Positions 1-15,200 of a stretch of DNA of 64,000 bases are shown here, piece by piece. The translations under genes were made by a program, and so were the position numbers. This stretch comes from Diadema setosum (lineage: Eukaryota > Echinodermata > Echinoidea > Diadematoida > Diadematidae), in the NCBI GenBank assembly GCA_033980235.1, contig CM067067.1, forward strand, positions 17,700,239 through 17,764,238, written 5' to 3'. The notes under the pieces are model-generated. The model was not told where the DNA came from, searched no databases, and was given only the letters and a program-made list of their open reading frames with translations. Numbering within the stretch: position 1 is the stretch's first letter; every line of letters begins with the position of its first letter.

Positions 1-266
1 TTGGTAAAATGATTTGCTTTCAATTCACTTCTGGAATGCATCAATGTTCTATCCATTCATCTCTCCATGTATTCATTTATCATTTACCTATCTAATTATC
101 TGTCCCTTCATTAGGTTCAATCCATTCACAGTGGCCAGTTCAGTAATCTGGTAATTAAAATGGAAATACCCTGTGCTATCAAGTCACGTAAAAACAAATT
201 CAAGAGTTGAGATATGGTGGGGAAAAAAAAAAAGAAAAGGAAAGAAAAATAGTTCAATCATCTTAC

Positions 267-467
267 TGATGCGGTCCTGGCCATGCCCATTCCAGAGTCC
301 ATCAGGTCCTGGAACTCCCGGCTGAACTCGTTGGCCGCCATGGCTAGTTCCTCGGGGGTGCCCCGGGCTGCCACCACCAGTTCCCCGCTGGCCACATTCA
401 GGCCCTGGGCCGCTCGGTTGAGACTGTTCTGGTGCTCGGGGTAACTCTTGTGCTCCCCAGCCGGCAG
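267..467 (-). CDS. TLN: Talin exon E28 (rod R6)
   Basis: 67 codons, phase 0 at both ends. It starts [12 protein letters not shown] after a cccaccag acceptor and ends GMGMARTAS before gtaagat. It carries [16 protein letters not shown] and [16 protein letters not shown], matching the human R6 segment around SRLNEAAAGLNQAATELVQASRGTPQ. It is the last talin exon in the window; the next lies beyond position 1, across an intron of which 266 bases are visible. The intron upstream is 8.4 kb, the longest seen here. Confidence 0.95.
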
Positions 468-3400
468 CTGGTGGGTTAACATCCCACCCCGAAGTGGTCC
501 AGGTCAGGTAGTAAAGGGGGGGGGGGGGGGGGGAGAGACAGGGGGTAGGGGACGGAAAGTGTAGCAGGGTATCCAACATACAAGGTGTATGTTGAAATGT
601 GGGTAGAATACGTGGAGATTAGGATTGGATCAAGAGGGGAAGTAAAGGGTGGGGGAGGGGGTGTTCACACACATGGTGTTGTGCACACAAAGCCAAGGAA
701 GATGTACAGACATTGAGAATTGGGAGGTGGCAGGGGGAGAAGGGGAAATAAAATGGGAAAATTGAATTAGCATCACTACAATCAGTCACATCATTGGCAG
801 TTTCATAAAAAGTTCTCCTCTACTTTTCCAAACATCTGCCTCTTTAAATTAGCTAATTAAGGAATGTTTGCTGTCATTTTGTCCAAATAAACATGCAGTG
901 TATCTGGCTTCTCATTGGTATGCCTTTTGGGTTGTTGCTTTGTTTCATACACCACTTCTACATTATCTCATCTCAACAATTTTGATCGGTTACAAACTTC
1001 AACTCGTTGTTTTCTCATCATGACAAGATGCTTTAGCCGAAAATATTCAGAAAACTCATCCCCCGACTTCCATCACATATTCTTGCAATATCAAATGTAA
1101 AAATGACAAATACAATGTATCTGAAAGAGAAAAGAAGTGCAATGAGTTGAGGGCTTAAACTTATACAAGACTTTAGTAAGAGATAAATTACTATATATCC
1201 CAGCAAAGCACTAGGTGCATTGCTGGGAAATCGTTGGCTGTTGTCAAACATTCTAATCAGTGGCTCTTTCCTGAAATTTCTTCTAAATGACAAAAAAAAA
1301 GGTCACATTTATCATTTATGAAGAAAAGTGAAGTGCATTGTACATGTAAAATGTGTGTGACAGATTATATTATGATGAGGTTAGTGTACACAGAAACAAA
1401 AAATGTGTATTGAGTCGATGAGAACAGAAAATGTGACATTCTACTACTGTTCTAGAAGTAGAGATATCTGTGTGTGATGTCTGTTTTTTTCTATGGGGAG
1501 GGACAGTGGAATATTTCAGAGTGCCACTATAAACAAAATTAAAAGCATACTGTCAATTATATCCCGCACTCTTGACACAATGCATAAAAGCAATACACAG
1601 GCAACTTGAAGCCATTCAGCGAACATTCTCATTTAAATACAATACATTTGAAACATGATTGTCAAAGACATACAGGCGGAACTGACCATGAAACAATGTT
1701 GAATGTCATACATGTCCTTTTTTTTTCACTTTTCTCTGCACAAGTCAAGACTCCTAAATTGAAGGCATATGAATGAATTTTCACTAAAACATGACTATTA
1801 CGATTACTACCACATGGAAGTACAACTGAAAAAGACACAGTTGATCCTTTCTGGGATATTGCACAGAAGAATGATTTTGTGATACAGTCATATGGAGAAG
1901 AAATGAGGACAATGAATGAGTCAAACCATAGTAATATGGCAGAATGCAAACTTTTCTTTCGTTACCCAAAGTATCTAAAACCAAACAAATATCCTGTATG
2001 AACTGTGCACGCATTGTACTCAACCATGGGTAGGTCAAACCCATCGAGCAGTTGTGATGAAAAATTGATCATTAGAATCAAAATCAGACTTCCATATCAA
2101 TCTCTTTATTTGTCATCAAAGCAAATTGAAATATCAAGACATTTGTGGACATAAACACAACCTGCTCAGATGTGTTTCGATTCTTCCAGTCAAGGGTTTA
2201 TGTCACAAAAGTGCAGATGATAAATGTCTGCAGTGATAGGTGATTTCAACTTCTGTTCTACACTGCTTACTGCAACAAAGAAAAAAAAAAAACTACAGGA
2301 AAAAAAAAAATCAATTACTTTTCTACATAAACCCAAAGGAAGAATATGCAATGGTGCAATATGTGAGAACACTGACATACACTTGCGAAGAGAGATTCCA
2401 GCTCTTCCGCAGAAATGGTGGACGTTGGGGACATTGCGTCCATGACCACACTTTGGCGAGTACATGGGTCAAGCCACTATGGCAACAATTTACGCCCAGT
2501 GAATGAATGGTTGAACAGGAACCAGAATGCAGGGCAAAAGGAGGTAAGATGGTTTGGGATGGAGAATGTGGTAAGAAAAGAACAAGATAAAAGAGGGAAA
2601 GAAAGAGGGGTATAAGGGAAAGCGTGGAAAGAGGATGAAAGATCAATAATCAAGAGAAAATATAATCCATTGTAGTTTCCAAGAAATGTAGAAGGTAATA
2701 CATTGAGTTCAGAAAGGAAAAGATATCAATGATATAATTTCGGGGAGAGAATCAAATGATTCAGAACAAGATGAGACACACACCGTAGTAGGTAGATAAA
2801 ATAACAAGAGAAATGCAAAAGATGGAAGAGGCAAAGGAGGAAAGGCAGAGAAAAAGTGAGAGATGAAGGATGAATGAGATATAGTAATGAGGAAGAGTGA
2901 GAGACAGAAGACGAGCAAGAGGTAGAAAAATAGTGAGAGATAGAGGATGAATAGAGGATAGAGGACAAGCGAGATATAGTAGGAATAGGAAGAGTGAGAG
3001 ACAGAAAACGAGTAAGGGGTAAAGAATAAGTGAGAGATAGAGAGTGAATGAGATATAGTATGAAGAGTGAGAGATGGAAGACAAGAGGTAGAAAGATAGT
3101 GAGAGATAGAGGATAAATAGAGGATAGAGGACCAAAGAGATATAGCAGGAATAGGAGTGAGAGACAGAAAATGAGTAAGGGGCAGAGGATGAGTGAGACA
3201 TAGAAGATGAGGAAGGGATAGAGAATGAGTGAGAGATAAAGGGTGAATGAGAGATAGTGCAATGAGTGAAAGATAGAAGATGAGCAAGAGGTAGAGGATG
3301 AATAAGAGATAGATAGAGGAAGAGTCAGAGATAGACAATGAGCAAGAGATAGAGGATGAGAGAGAGATATAAGATGAGTGAGAGATCGAAGATGAGCAAG

Positions 3401-6027
3401 AGGTAGAGGATGAGTAAGAGATAGATAGAGGAAGAGTCAGAGATAGACAATGAGCAAGAGATAGAGGATGAGTGAGAGATATAAGATGAGTGAGAGATAG
3501 AAGATGAGTAAGAGGTAGAGGATGAGTAAGAGATAGAGGAAGAGTCAGAGAGAGAAGATGAGCAAAAGGTAGAAGATGAGAGAGATAAGATGAGTGAGAG
3601 ATATAAGGTGAGCAAGAAGTAGAGGAGAGAGAGATAGATAGAGGAAGAGTCAGGTATAGAAGATGAGCGAGAGATACAGGATGAGTAGGAGATAGAGGCA
3701 GAGTCAAAAATAGACAAAAAGGCAGAAAAGAGGGGGATGGGCAGGGGATATGAATGGATAGGGAAAGGAGGCTCAAGGACATTGGGTTCACATGGCGGTG
3801 ATGGACACGGAAGTGAAGGTGAAGAGATCAAGTCCCGATGTGGGTTAAGGGTGCGGAGAAAGTACCGGTGTCGCCACAGTAGTAGGACACATGCAAACAT
3901 ACATGGAAAGAGACAGGAAAAGAATAAAAACATACAAAATGATAATTACAATGACAAAGGAGAGGAAAACACACTCAGCAATGTCGAACAAAATAAACAA
4001 TAACGGGCAAATGAAAATTGAAAAAAGAACAAACAAACAAACAGACAGCCAATCAAAAGAAGACAAGATACATGTGCACATACAAATGAGAAATGAAAAC
4101 CTTCACTTGTAGGATGCACAACATCATGGATTAGGAGATGAACTTGAAATGACAAAATGTTGCACATTTGAAGAACAAATAATATTGCTAAAAAGGTAAC
4201 CTATAGTGATCTTGGAAACTTTAATACCAAATGTCATTAAAAGATGCACATACCTTGGGCAGTAACAATCTCTCCTATCACTAGGTAATATGCTGGTAAA
4301 AGTCACTTATTACACAATCAATTCGAAAAGACGACATACTGACCTTTCTCTAGACACTTTTGCTTGCCTTTATACAGCTTACATGTACAACTACAAAGTA
4401 TCCGAACAAACTCACAGTAAGATCAAGGCACACGGTGCCCTGCTACACGCAAAATCTTGACCACATGTACTGGACATGGCTGGTAGGGACTGATTGGGAG
4501 ATATTCCATGGCTAAACTTTCTATTTTTGTACTTTGGGTTAATTTTTTCTTCTTCTTTCTTTCTTTCTTTCTATCTTTTGAAGGAGGTATTCATCATTCC
4601 AGAAAAAAAAGGTTGCATTTTCACTTCTGTGTGTGATGCACGATGTACTATTTTCTTCATTCTTCTTTTCCTTCTTCTTCCTTTTCAAATCTGCTTTCAC
4701 ACTTGACCGAGAGATCTCAAAAGGGGGCCTGTACTGCAGGAGGGCCTAGGACTGGTACTGGATTACTGTTCCAGAAAAAGAAAACAACTCCCTTTTCTCA
4801 TTCCTCTTCTGTGTGACAAGCCCCTCACCCCAAAAGGGGAAACAAATAACTCAACCTGGGATGAACAGAGAAATCTCCAGGGGGTGGGGGGGGGGGGGAG
4901 GGGTCCAAAGGGAATCATCTATTTTGAGCAAACTTTGCAAAGGATGACCAAATCATGCAGCACTGTTCTTTCATTTGTCCGGCACGAAAATACAAGAAGT
5001 GAATGGCAATGCCCTCTGTCACATTAGAAAACCTATTTCATCTTCATTTTCAATCAAGTGAACACTGCCATTCCATCAGTCATTCAGAGCTGAAATATTG
5101 GGGGATCAAAGTCTTTCACACAACAAAACGTACACGCGTAGAGGTGAAATTTTCTGAATTTGCCATAGCTTTTGTGGATTTTCTTTCTCTCATTCCCCTT
5201 CCCCTCCCTCTCCTCCCGGCTTTGCATAAGATTTAGAAACTGTTTTGTTCTTTGTTGTTACTTTCTCAGAGTGTTTATCGTAGTGAGATGAGTTGCTGCC
5301 ATTTACTGCAAAGGGAAAATGGTTCATTGGAACAACCTTTTGGCACCTAACCTCACTTTCGTCTTCTAAGGACTTCTGATAATTTGATATAAACATTGTA
5401 CCTGATGAAGTTCCTTCACATTCTTTACCCTGTAATCACTCGACTGACATCTCAGCCATGCACATACCCTATTCAACTGGTAAACAGCAAACAAACATAG
5501 GCTCTGGATATCGTGTTAACACTTCTTGATCTTTCTGATCAATCTCCTGTGAGTGTGAATTTTTTTGCAAATTTCTTCTTTTTTTGTGTCTAACTTTGCA
5601 AGACCAAAATTTGTGTGATTTGTATTTGTTTTTGTTTTTACTTATTTAGATTCCACTCACTATATATTGAAATTTACATGGCTGATACAAAGGACAAAAT
5701 GTTGGCAGTTTTTTTTTTTTATATTTTCATGTTGATAACAGAGAATGTGAATCACATAATAATTTCCACACAATAAAATGTTCTTCACTATGTTACAGTA
5801 TCCACCTGCAGCTAGCTGGTAAGTATTCTACCTACATGTATCTACCAATAACTAATGATCTATCTACAATGTATGTATCTGCCTTCTCATCTACTTGTCT
5901 AAATCATTAGATATTAATCTATCTATCTACCTATCTATCTATCTATCTATCTATCTTTCTATCTACAGGTTGTATTTATCTATCTTTCTATCTACCTATC
6001 TACATGTTTCCATTTATCTATCTTTCC

Positions 6028-6085
<58 letters not shown>

Positions 6086-9000
6086 TTTTCTATCTACCTA
6101 CAGGTTGTATCTATCTATCTTTCTATCTACATGTATCTAAGTAATAAACACATATCACAGGGCAGTAATAGAAGAGTTTTATTTGTCTAAACCTTCACTG
6201 CATTCTGATTAATGTAATACACATTTTCAGGGCACTGTGTATTCTATCTCACAGTTTACATTTTACCTCTACTTTGAATGAGTTTCTTAAGTGAGAAATG
6301 TTAACAAAATTGTACACAAACAAACACACACATACAGATGTGAAGAGATACAAAAAGCAGGGGGAGAGACACAGATATTGCAAATAATTTTTTGAACATT
6401 GACAGTGACAAGGAGATAAAAGGAAAATAAAGAAGAAATTGACACACACAGATGGCATGTCGAATGTTTCCCACTGACTGCGCTTTGATGCATTAAGAGA
6501 CGCACAGCTATTTTGACTGAAACATCACTCAAAATGATTTCACACGTTAGGCTACAATTACGGACAGATTCTTTGATGCGGCATGTGGTGCCAGTTGTTA
6601 CAGAAAGCCAAATAACACCAGACACAAGACTTGAGTAGGGAGAAAAAAAAATATAGAACCAGGATAGAATAATCTTATACAGAGCAACAGGAAGGTGGCA
6701 CAAAGAGCTATGGGATACAGTGGATAGGATTTTATGTTTTATGTATAGCTGAATAAAGGACACTGATATAGTAGGTGAAATGAAACGGTTTCTCCAGTGG
6801 AGTTCTGTTGTGTGATTTTGAAGAATTACCAGTGACTACATACCATCGCATATCTCTCCTGAGCTTTTTTCATCATCTAATATGTGGGTGCATGTCGAAA
6901 AGTAAGCAAGTAAAGGTTGGAAGAAATCAACAAGTAAACGATAACGAAAAAAAATAAAACCCAGTTTGCAAGACGGGAAAAGAAAATAACGCTCGAAGGA
7001 AAAGTGAGTAAAACAAAACAAAACCCATCCAATAAAATTCTCCGCGCAGAAACAGACGTAAGTGGAAAGAAGTAGACAGGGCCTATATGAACTGCTACAG
7101 AACTGGCGAGTGTTGGGGGAAAAAAAACAATTAATCCCATTTCCATGGAGAAATCCAAGAAGCAAATGATCATTAACAGAGAAATAAAGCGCATTGTAAT
7201 TTTACGTGATGTAGAAATTAAGATATTTGGTATGATGTATATTGCACATAGTTCTAAGAAGCTTGAATACATAGCGATGTGAAACTGGAATGCTGTTGAA
7301 AATAACTAATCCCATGTAAAAATAGAACCAGTGGGAAGAAACAAATCATTTGTTACAGAAATCAGAATATGATTGGCATAATGGTACGTGGGAAAAATGT
7401 GCGTCGTGGTACGATACACAGAAATTTTTAGAATATGATTTCTGTTGATTCTATGTTGAGTGCATGAGAGGTCACTTAATTAATGATCTTCAAATCTTTC
7501 TTTTCTTTTTGGTGTTGTTATTTACCATTGCAAGTGCCTCGTCCTCCTTATTTGGAAATCACAATGACAAAACATGACACAAACTATTACATTCCACAAA
7601 TATAAGACAGGGTCTGCGCTCTGAAAAATCAAGTGAGCAGGCAGGCAAACATTCATGGCAATATCAACACGCACAAATAGAAGTACTGTATACGCCATAT
7701 ATTTAGCAAGTCTAAATTTTCCCGAATCAGGACTTCCCGACGATTTCGCGAGTGGTTGAATTCGCGATCGTGGAGAAATGTACATGCATACAAATGTACA
7801 TCACATTCATATCAGGATCAGAGTCAATATTTTTGTGTGTCTTTGATTTCGTGAATAGCACCTGACTCACGAAATTTGCGAAAATAAAAACCTCGCGAAA
7901 TATTTGCCGTATACAGTACACTGTCTAATCTTCAAGTCTGTTGTAAACAAAGTAGTTGACACAATGATGCCTGACAAATACTTTCACTGGTGTCACAGTC
8001 GTCAACAGCAAAACCAGTGACAAGGTACCTTCCTGGTATATTGCAGTGCTTTGGACCACCACGCCCTACGTGGTTTCAAAATCGATATCCTCCCTGCCCC
8101 CTGTAGAATTTAGGACTTAGGATTCCAAATCATGGTGCCAGAATACTTTCGTGTGTGTCAACCATGACATGGATGTTTTATGAACCACACAAATTTCTTA
8201 TTTTATAAGAAATTGTAGATTTTCAAATTCAACCAAATTCAATTTTGTTTGTTAAATACCACATTTGCTGGGCAATATCCACTGTATGCAGTATGGTCAT
8301 ATTTCTCTTGAACTGCCATTTTTGTTGGACAGGGCCACAACACTTACTTTTTTTTTTTTTTAACTTTCTGTGCACAGCAACTTCAGCTTACACTTTTTTA
8401 AGAGAACATCTGTTCAAGGAATACACTCATTGTCAAAGACACTTGTTTTAAACTTGCTGCAGAAAGTAAAAAAGAACACATCAATTCTTCTACTATCATC
8501 ACTTACACAAAACATTTGAATGGATTACAAAATGTCGACAATTGAGACTCTGCAATCATTGGGTCATGCATGAATAAGAAATGCAGGCAAATATATATAT
8601 ATATCATATATATTCATGTTGCAGTACTGTTACTTCTGAAAGATGAAATCAAGTATAGACGCATTCCAGTAGTGTTTTAAAAAAAAAATCAAAACAGTTA
8701 TTGTGCATTAAAGATTACACATCAAGATGCAACATGAAAGGATTATCTCACCAAAATGCAGTGAAAAATTCTCATTCACAAAGTTCAACAAAGGGAGTTT
8801 ATATTCTAGGCCTCAACAACTATGGCAGGCCATATGGACAAATGGTAGTAAAGATGAAAATAATAATACATATTGCTCGTCTTTGCCCAAGCCACTCTGT
8901 CATTACCTTGCCGGACATGAGACCCTTGCTGGAGTCCACCACGGCGCGGATGGCCTTGTCCACGTCGCGCTGACCAGGCAGACAGTTGACGCAGTTGTTC

Positions 9001-9239
9001 AGGGCCACTGACACAGCCTTGGCCACCTGGTGAGAGGAAATGTTGTGTCAATTTGTGAGTAAATTTGAAAGATGATTACGAAAAGGATTCTGACGATGAC
9101 AATGATGGAATAAAAGTATGCTTGAGAATCTAAAAACCCTTCACACCATCAATATGACAGCAACAACCATAAACTGTCCAACAACATAATCATTATCATC
9201 ATCATCATCATCATCACCATCCTCATCATTACTTCAATT

Positions 9240-9279
<40 letters not shown>

Positions 9280-12200
9280 ATTCATACCATTATTGTAATT
9301 ACCACAACAATGACACAAAAAAATCAGGCATCTACAGTAAGACAATAATGGCAGTCATCATCCAGCAATGCTTCAACTTTCCCTGAACGTGTAAGGGTGA
9401 AATTCAATTTCATACAACTGCATTTATGCAATAATCCATGATACATGTGCTGCTCACTACTGTGAAGAAAAAAAAAAAAAAACTGAATGAATACAGACCA
9501 GATTCCAATCAATTGATAACTGGTAAATTTAGCAGAAAAGGAAATTCTATCAGACAAATGCCCCTCTTTACATCTCTTTCTACACTTTATCATAATTTTC
9601 GATACTTCCATATTTTTTCTCTTTTAACCCGGTTGCCAGTAAAGTCTTCATATATCATTTATCTAATCGTTATTTATTTATTCAGTATTCTTTACCCAGG
9701 GTAGCTCCATCAGTGGTTTATACACTATTATTTTCGGGAGTCCTGCAACAAATACATGTATACACATATCCACCAAATATCACTGACTATTTAAAGCATC
9801 AGTGTAAAGCATCAATGAGTAAAATTATACAAGCGGGAGTATCCAAGCACAATAATTTGTTTCCTATCAATAATGAAACTAAAAGAGCTTTTTTTTTTGT
9901 TGACTGAAAATCTTACCTTTTTCCACTCATACATGAAAATTTGTTAAATGTACAGAAGTACATTCGTAGGGCCTGCAAATCTGAACACAAGCATGTCCTG
10001 CTACAAGATGGGATGGATCTAACAGAGGAATTCAACCTTATCATTCACAGCTCACTTATGCCCATGATTATTACATTAATGATGTTTAGTGAAATTTCTC
10101 GCACCATTCTCCACTCAGTGTCTTTGGTAAATGTTGGGTGGTGAGGTCCAAAGGACTATTTTATGTCACTACAAGCATGAAACCCACAGCCAGAGAGATA
10201 TAGTGGGCTTCATATACATGTACCTCATTTGATGAAACATTGATTCTGATTGGTTGATATCGCGGGGGCATAAATTCAACTATTGCCTGCAACCCAAAAG
10301 TACATAAACTGCCCCACAGTGCTAAACCACCCAATAGTACTATCCTGGGAAAAGAAGACTATATGACTGTTATCATATAACAATGTGACTCACCTGGGCC
10401 AGTCGCTGCTGGTTGGATGGGTCGTCCAGGTTCTGCAGAGCCTTCTTAGCCTCCTCCAGTAGGCTGGCTGACTTGTTCATCACATCCTTGGCGTGGTCCA
10501 CGATGCTCTCCTGCACCTCCGCATCGCCCGAGCTGGCTGCCACGCCCCTCACCGCCCCCTTCAGGTTCTTGAGGGCGTTGGCCGTGTCCCGGGCCGCCAT
10601 GCCCGTGTAGTTCTCGTTACCCTGGGCGGCTGCGGTCAGCAGCTGCGCCATGGACGCGCCAACACCCTTGGATGTTGCGCTGAGCTGGGCGGCGCAGGTC
10701 TCAGGCTATTTCAGGGGAGGCGGGAGGGGAGGAGGAATAGGGGGTGGGGTGATGTTTGGTGGTTGATGCAGGTCAAAGATGAAGTTTGATAGAGATGGGA
10801 AGGGTTCATTCATGAGGGAGGGAAAAGAGTTATACATATATAAGTTGGTTAGTTGAAACAGGACAGAGAGCTATGGATCAGGGGGTTCATCGCCCTAATA
10901 ATACTTGAGTAGTGGTAGCAATTGAGTAATATCTTTATTCAACAAAAGATATCTTCAAGGAATAGATATATACACTGTACCTGGTACATTCTGGGTGACT
11001 GCTCAAATGTGCATGGACAGAGGTTTCAGTGACATTCAAGAAATATTCTTGTACTGTACTTCACAACAGAGTCCATCTCACTATATTGGGGGCTTCAACA
11101 AACACCTTAATCTGAACACATTGTACATTGGTGTATATCACAAAATGTGTCATATACAAACTTGTCTCAATCGATACATGTATTTCTGTGCCATGAATAT
11201 TTTCAAACGGTTAATGGTTTTCATGCATTCATCAACAATGGAAACAAAACCATCAAGATTTTGTGTCTTCACCAATGGCATACATGTTGTATTTCACAGG
11301 TATGGAATAATCAAATATATCGAATGTTATTCAGATTCACTATGGTACAATAAAATATACCAGAATTTAAGCATATCGAGCCAATATTTAATCAAAATAA
11401 TTATGAAATTACTCTGAATATACTGTGGTGATAAAAACACATCTTCAGATATTTTTTATTATTATTTGCGAATGAATATTTTGTTGGAATGAGGAACATT
11501 TTTGTAAATTGTATAAGAGAAGAGAAAGTGGGATGGGAATGGATAAGGTTTACAACAGCAAGGACTTAAATCAGTCAGAAACGTATCCCAGAAGGGGTGG
11601 TTAATATGTTTTGTGTACTCTAATCATGACAAAATTATCAACAACAGCCAACTGTTTTTTTCATCATGCCAACTTCAAGGTAAGTGTTTTAGACAGACGA
11701 AACATCAAACAATTAAGACAAACACAAAACATATAGTAAGATCAAATCATTCACAATTTAATTATCAATGTAACCATTGCAGCTGTTTTCCTGATGTTCA
11801 TCCATCTGATCACGGTTTACTTTGGAAACAATTTGCTCATGATGCTATTTTTCTCAACTGACAAATTTGTTTGCCCACCCCTCCCCCCCCCAAAAAAAAA
11901 AAAAAATACAGTGCATCAAGGGTAAAATTCAGATTCATGCATGACGTCCATTGGCAAAATGTATCATGGGACATCCCTGTTTGTTTGATTTAAAGGTACA
12001 GTATATATAGCACTTCTGACTACCTTTAAAGGAACACATCAAACAGACGAAAGAAAAGAAACAAAAAACATCTCACCCAACCAGGTCCTGACAGAATAGA
12101 ACAGTGTTAGAAAAACACTGCTATATGACAGAAATGCAAGTATATCTTTACAAAAAAAGTACAAGCATAAACTTTAATCTTTTTTTTTTTTTCAATCTGA

Positions 12201-15200
12201 CGATGCTTTGGAAAATGCACTTACATGCTGACGGCAAAATGCTAGAGGAGTACAGTCAACCCTTGACCTGAAATCTGTAACACTCCCCTCTCTTCTGGGG
12301 TGGGGCAGTTTAAAGTGAGACAGATATAGGCTTTTACACAGCAAAGGTTCAGCGTGATTATTCCTACAACTAATAAAGTTACCAAATTCAATGAACCCCC
12401 CCCCCCCAAAAAAAAAAAAAAAGAAGTATGCAATTATCATGAAGAATTTGTTCTTCTTTTTTTGTGATGAAAAAAGAATAGATTAAGACAAATAAAAAAA
12501 AATGAAACCAGCTACTGATCACTGATATTATTTTCATTTTGATCAAATATACAAAGAGCTCTGTATTTTGCATCACATACAGCATAACAATAAGAGACTG
12601 CTGTGATTACATGTGACAGTGTTCCAGATTTCGGTTGAGTTGACTGCAAGAACATGGAAAATGCACAGATTCCATGCACACAAATACTCTGTGTTGATAT
12701 GTACCTCAAACAATCCAATCATGCAAAGTTAGAAAAAAAAAAATAGGGGGTATGAGAATAATATAAAAGACCACAGAATAGCAGGTGTGTATTTCCAAGA
12801 TATCCTTGAGTTGTTACTGTTCCAAACAACTCTCAGTCATCATAGAAGTGAAGGTTATATAGTAATTCCTTTCGGTTGATTAATACTGTCATATCTGACT
12901 TGATGTGATAGGCCTGTGTGTTTTACTACACAAAAGGGAAATGCTGTGTGTGTGCCTGTAATATGACGGTGTGTGTGTGTGTGTAAGATGTCGAGTCTGC
13001 AAGATGAAAAGGGTAAGAGTATATAAACAGAAAATAAAAATGGCAAATGGCTACCACATGGTGGCACCCTTACCGTCTCTCCAGGCAGCGGATGGAGGTT
13101 CCCTTGCTGGGCGTTCCGCTTGACCTGGTCAAGCTCGTCCTCCAAGCTGTGGATCATCTCGAGTGCGTTGTCAATCTCCATGGCACCACATGCTTCCTGG
13201 GCCTGGGGGGATGGGGATAATAGAGGAGGAGGAGGAGGAGGAGGAGGAGGAGAAGGAGAAGGAGGAGGAGGAGGAGGAGGAGGAGGAGAAGGAGGAGGAG
13301 GAGGAAGAGGAGGAGGAGGAGGAGGAGGAGTAGGAGGAGGAGGAGGAATAGGAGGAGGAGAGGATTCAGTACAAGGCACATGGATTATGGTGTCATATTT
13401 GTCAACTTTGAAGCACTAGTTTTGTTTTCACAAGACAAAGGCATCTTGAATGGAATAGGCTAAATTTTTTTGTTGGGTTTTCTTTTTTTCATTTCAGAGT
13501 GTGGACCAGCAAAATTTATTCGGCATCAAACAAACTTGCTCGAGATAGCATATGCTGACAAATACCAACACAGATGTAAATAAGTGGGACAAATATGATT
13601 TCAATTTCATATGCACACAAGAGTGTGCAGCTTTCTCACTTTACCCCTCAACTGCAATATCATAGTAAATGCCTTATTTGCACAATCAAGATCCAAATAG
13701 TATACTTTTTTTCCTCGTAATACTTCCTTCTACATTTCTCATATTTTTATTGCTGATCATTTTCATGTCATACTTTATTATCTTTTCAAGTCAGAACTTG
13801 TCACTCACTTGAAATTTCTCTGTGTATGTTGCTCTGGTATGTCAAACTTTGATGTCTCCTTTAAGATTTATCCCTTGCTATATATATTATAAACGGGGTC
13901 ATGATACCATGCATAATCCTTGGAGCCACTTGGGTTGAGGCTTTGAAGAGCTGTTGCATTTGATTACAGCATCAACCATGATTACACCCAATTTCCTATG
14001 AACACTTGCTGTCGGTACACACCAAAGCATCATTCAAAACAATTAGGTCAAACTTCCTGCAATTCGCCGAGTTTGACGTCACCTGGCCAAATGAAGCGCC
14101 CGAAAATGGGTGCAGAAATTCCAATCGGGCAAAGGTGACAATTAAATCTAGACTTTAATGTGCTGAAGGTAATTATTGGCCGGAAGCACTAGACGAGGAC
14201 CCTGGCTTACTTCCTCCCTGTGACACACACAGCGTTCTGCTGTGATGTCAGACATTTGGCATTGTAAAACCTGGTCAAAAGGAAAGGATGATGTCCTATT
14301 TAATGCCAAGAGATATATACCGGTAAGATGCACCTATACAAGATGAGTCACAAAAAAATAAACAAATAAAAAATGAACAAGGAAAAGTAGAAATTACGCG
14401 GTGCGTAATATATGTCCCCGCCGGAAGTAGCATTTAGTAGCAAAATGTACAATATAGGTAAAAAGATGAAGGTCAAAGGTCAAAGAAGTCAAAGGTCAAA
14501 ATTCTATGTAGAAGTTTTGAAGCCCTCACCTAGTGCCATCACATTAAGCAAACGGAATCGAAATCGGGTTAGAAATGGCGAAGGAGTGGCATTTTGTACC
14601 CAATTTACAATATAGGTAAAAAAAATCAAGGTCAAAGGTCAAAGAAGTCAAAGGTCAAAATTCTGTGTAGAAGTTTTGAAGCCCTCACCTAGTGCCATCA
14701 CATAAAGCAAACGGAATCGAAATCGGGTTAGAAATGGCGAAGGAGTAGCATTTGGTAGCAAAATGTACAGTACAGGTCAAAAATCAAGGTCAAAGGTCAA
14801 AGAAGTCAAAGGTCAAAATTCTGTGTAGAAGTTTTGAAGCCCTCACCTAGTGCCATGACTTAAAGCAAACGGAATTGAAATCGGGTTACAAATGGCGAAG
14901 GAGTAGCATTTTGTAGCAAAATGTACAATATAGGTCAAAAATCAAGGTCAAAGGTCAAAGAAGTCAAAGGTCAAAATTCTGTGTAGAAGTTTTGAAGCCC
15001 TCACCTAGTGCCATCACATAAAGCAAACGGAATCAAAATCAGGTTAGAAATAGCGAAGGAGTAGCATTTTGTAGGCAATGTACAATATAGGTCAAAAATC
15101 AAGGTCAAAGGTCAAAGAAGTCAAAGGTCAAAATTCTGTGTAGAAGTTTCGAAGCCCTCACCTAGTGCCATCATATAAAGCAAACGGAATCAAAATCGGG

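Larger units (their letters stand above)
468..8906 (-). other. Intron between talin E27 and E28 (8.4 kb)
   Basis: This is the longest intron in the window and no exon is detectable in it. It holds a poly-G run just upstream of E28 (about 517-532), the 1.2-kb purine-rich block, a TATC microsatellite and one MITE of the 7684 family, each listed separately. A short imperfect hairpin around TCCCAGCAA/TTGCTGGGA lies at 1198-1228. The rest is unique-looking AT-rich sequence. Confidence 0.8.

Noticed and set aside
1198..1228. Short hairpin TCCCAGCAA...TTGCTGGGA as a microRNA precursor
   Set aside because: The stem is only about 13 bp with a mismatch, too short for a pre-miRNA.
2709..3791. Long Ser/Leu/Ile-rich open frame on the minus strand (360 codons)
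   Set aside because: It is the translation of the polypurine minisatellite. Parallel frames in the same region are equally open, and no domain is visible.
5895..6140. Open frame of LSIYLSIY repeats (also 16813-17345)
   Set aside because: It is the translation of the TATC microsatellite.
12855..13379. Proline-rich frame fused to talin exon E25
   Set aside because: The proline run is the GGA microsatellite in the intron. The splice acceptor at 13203 separates it from the real exon.
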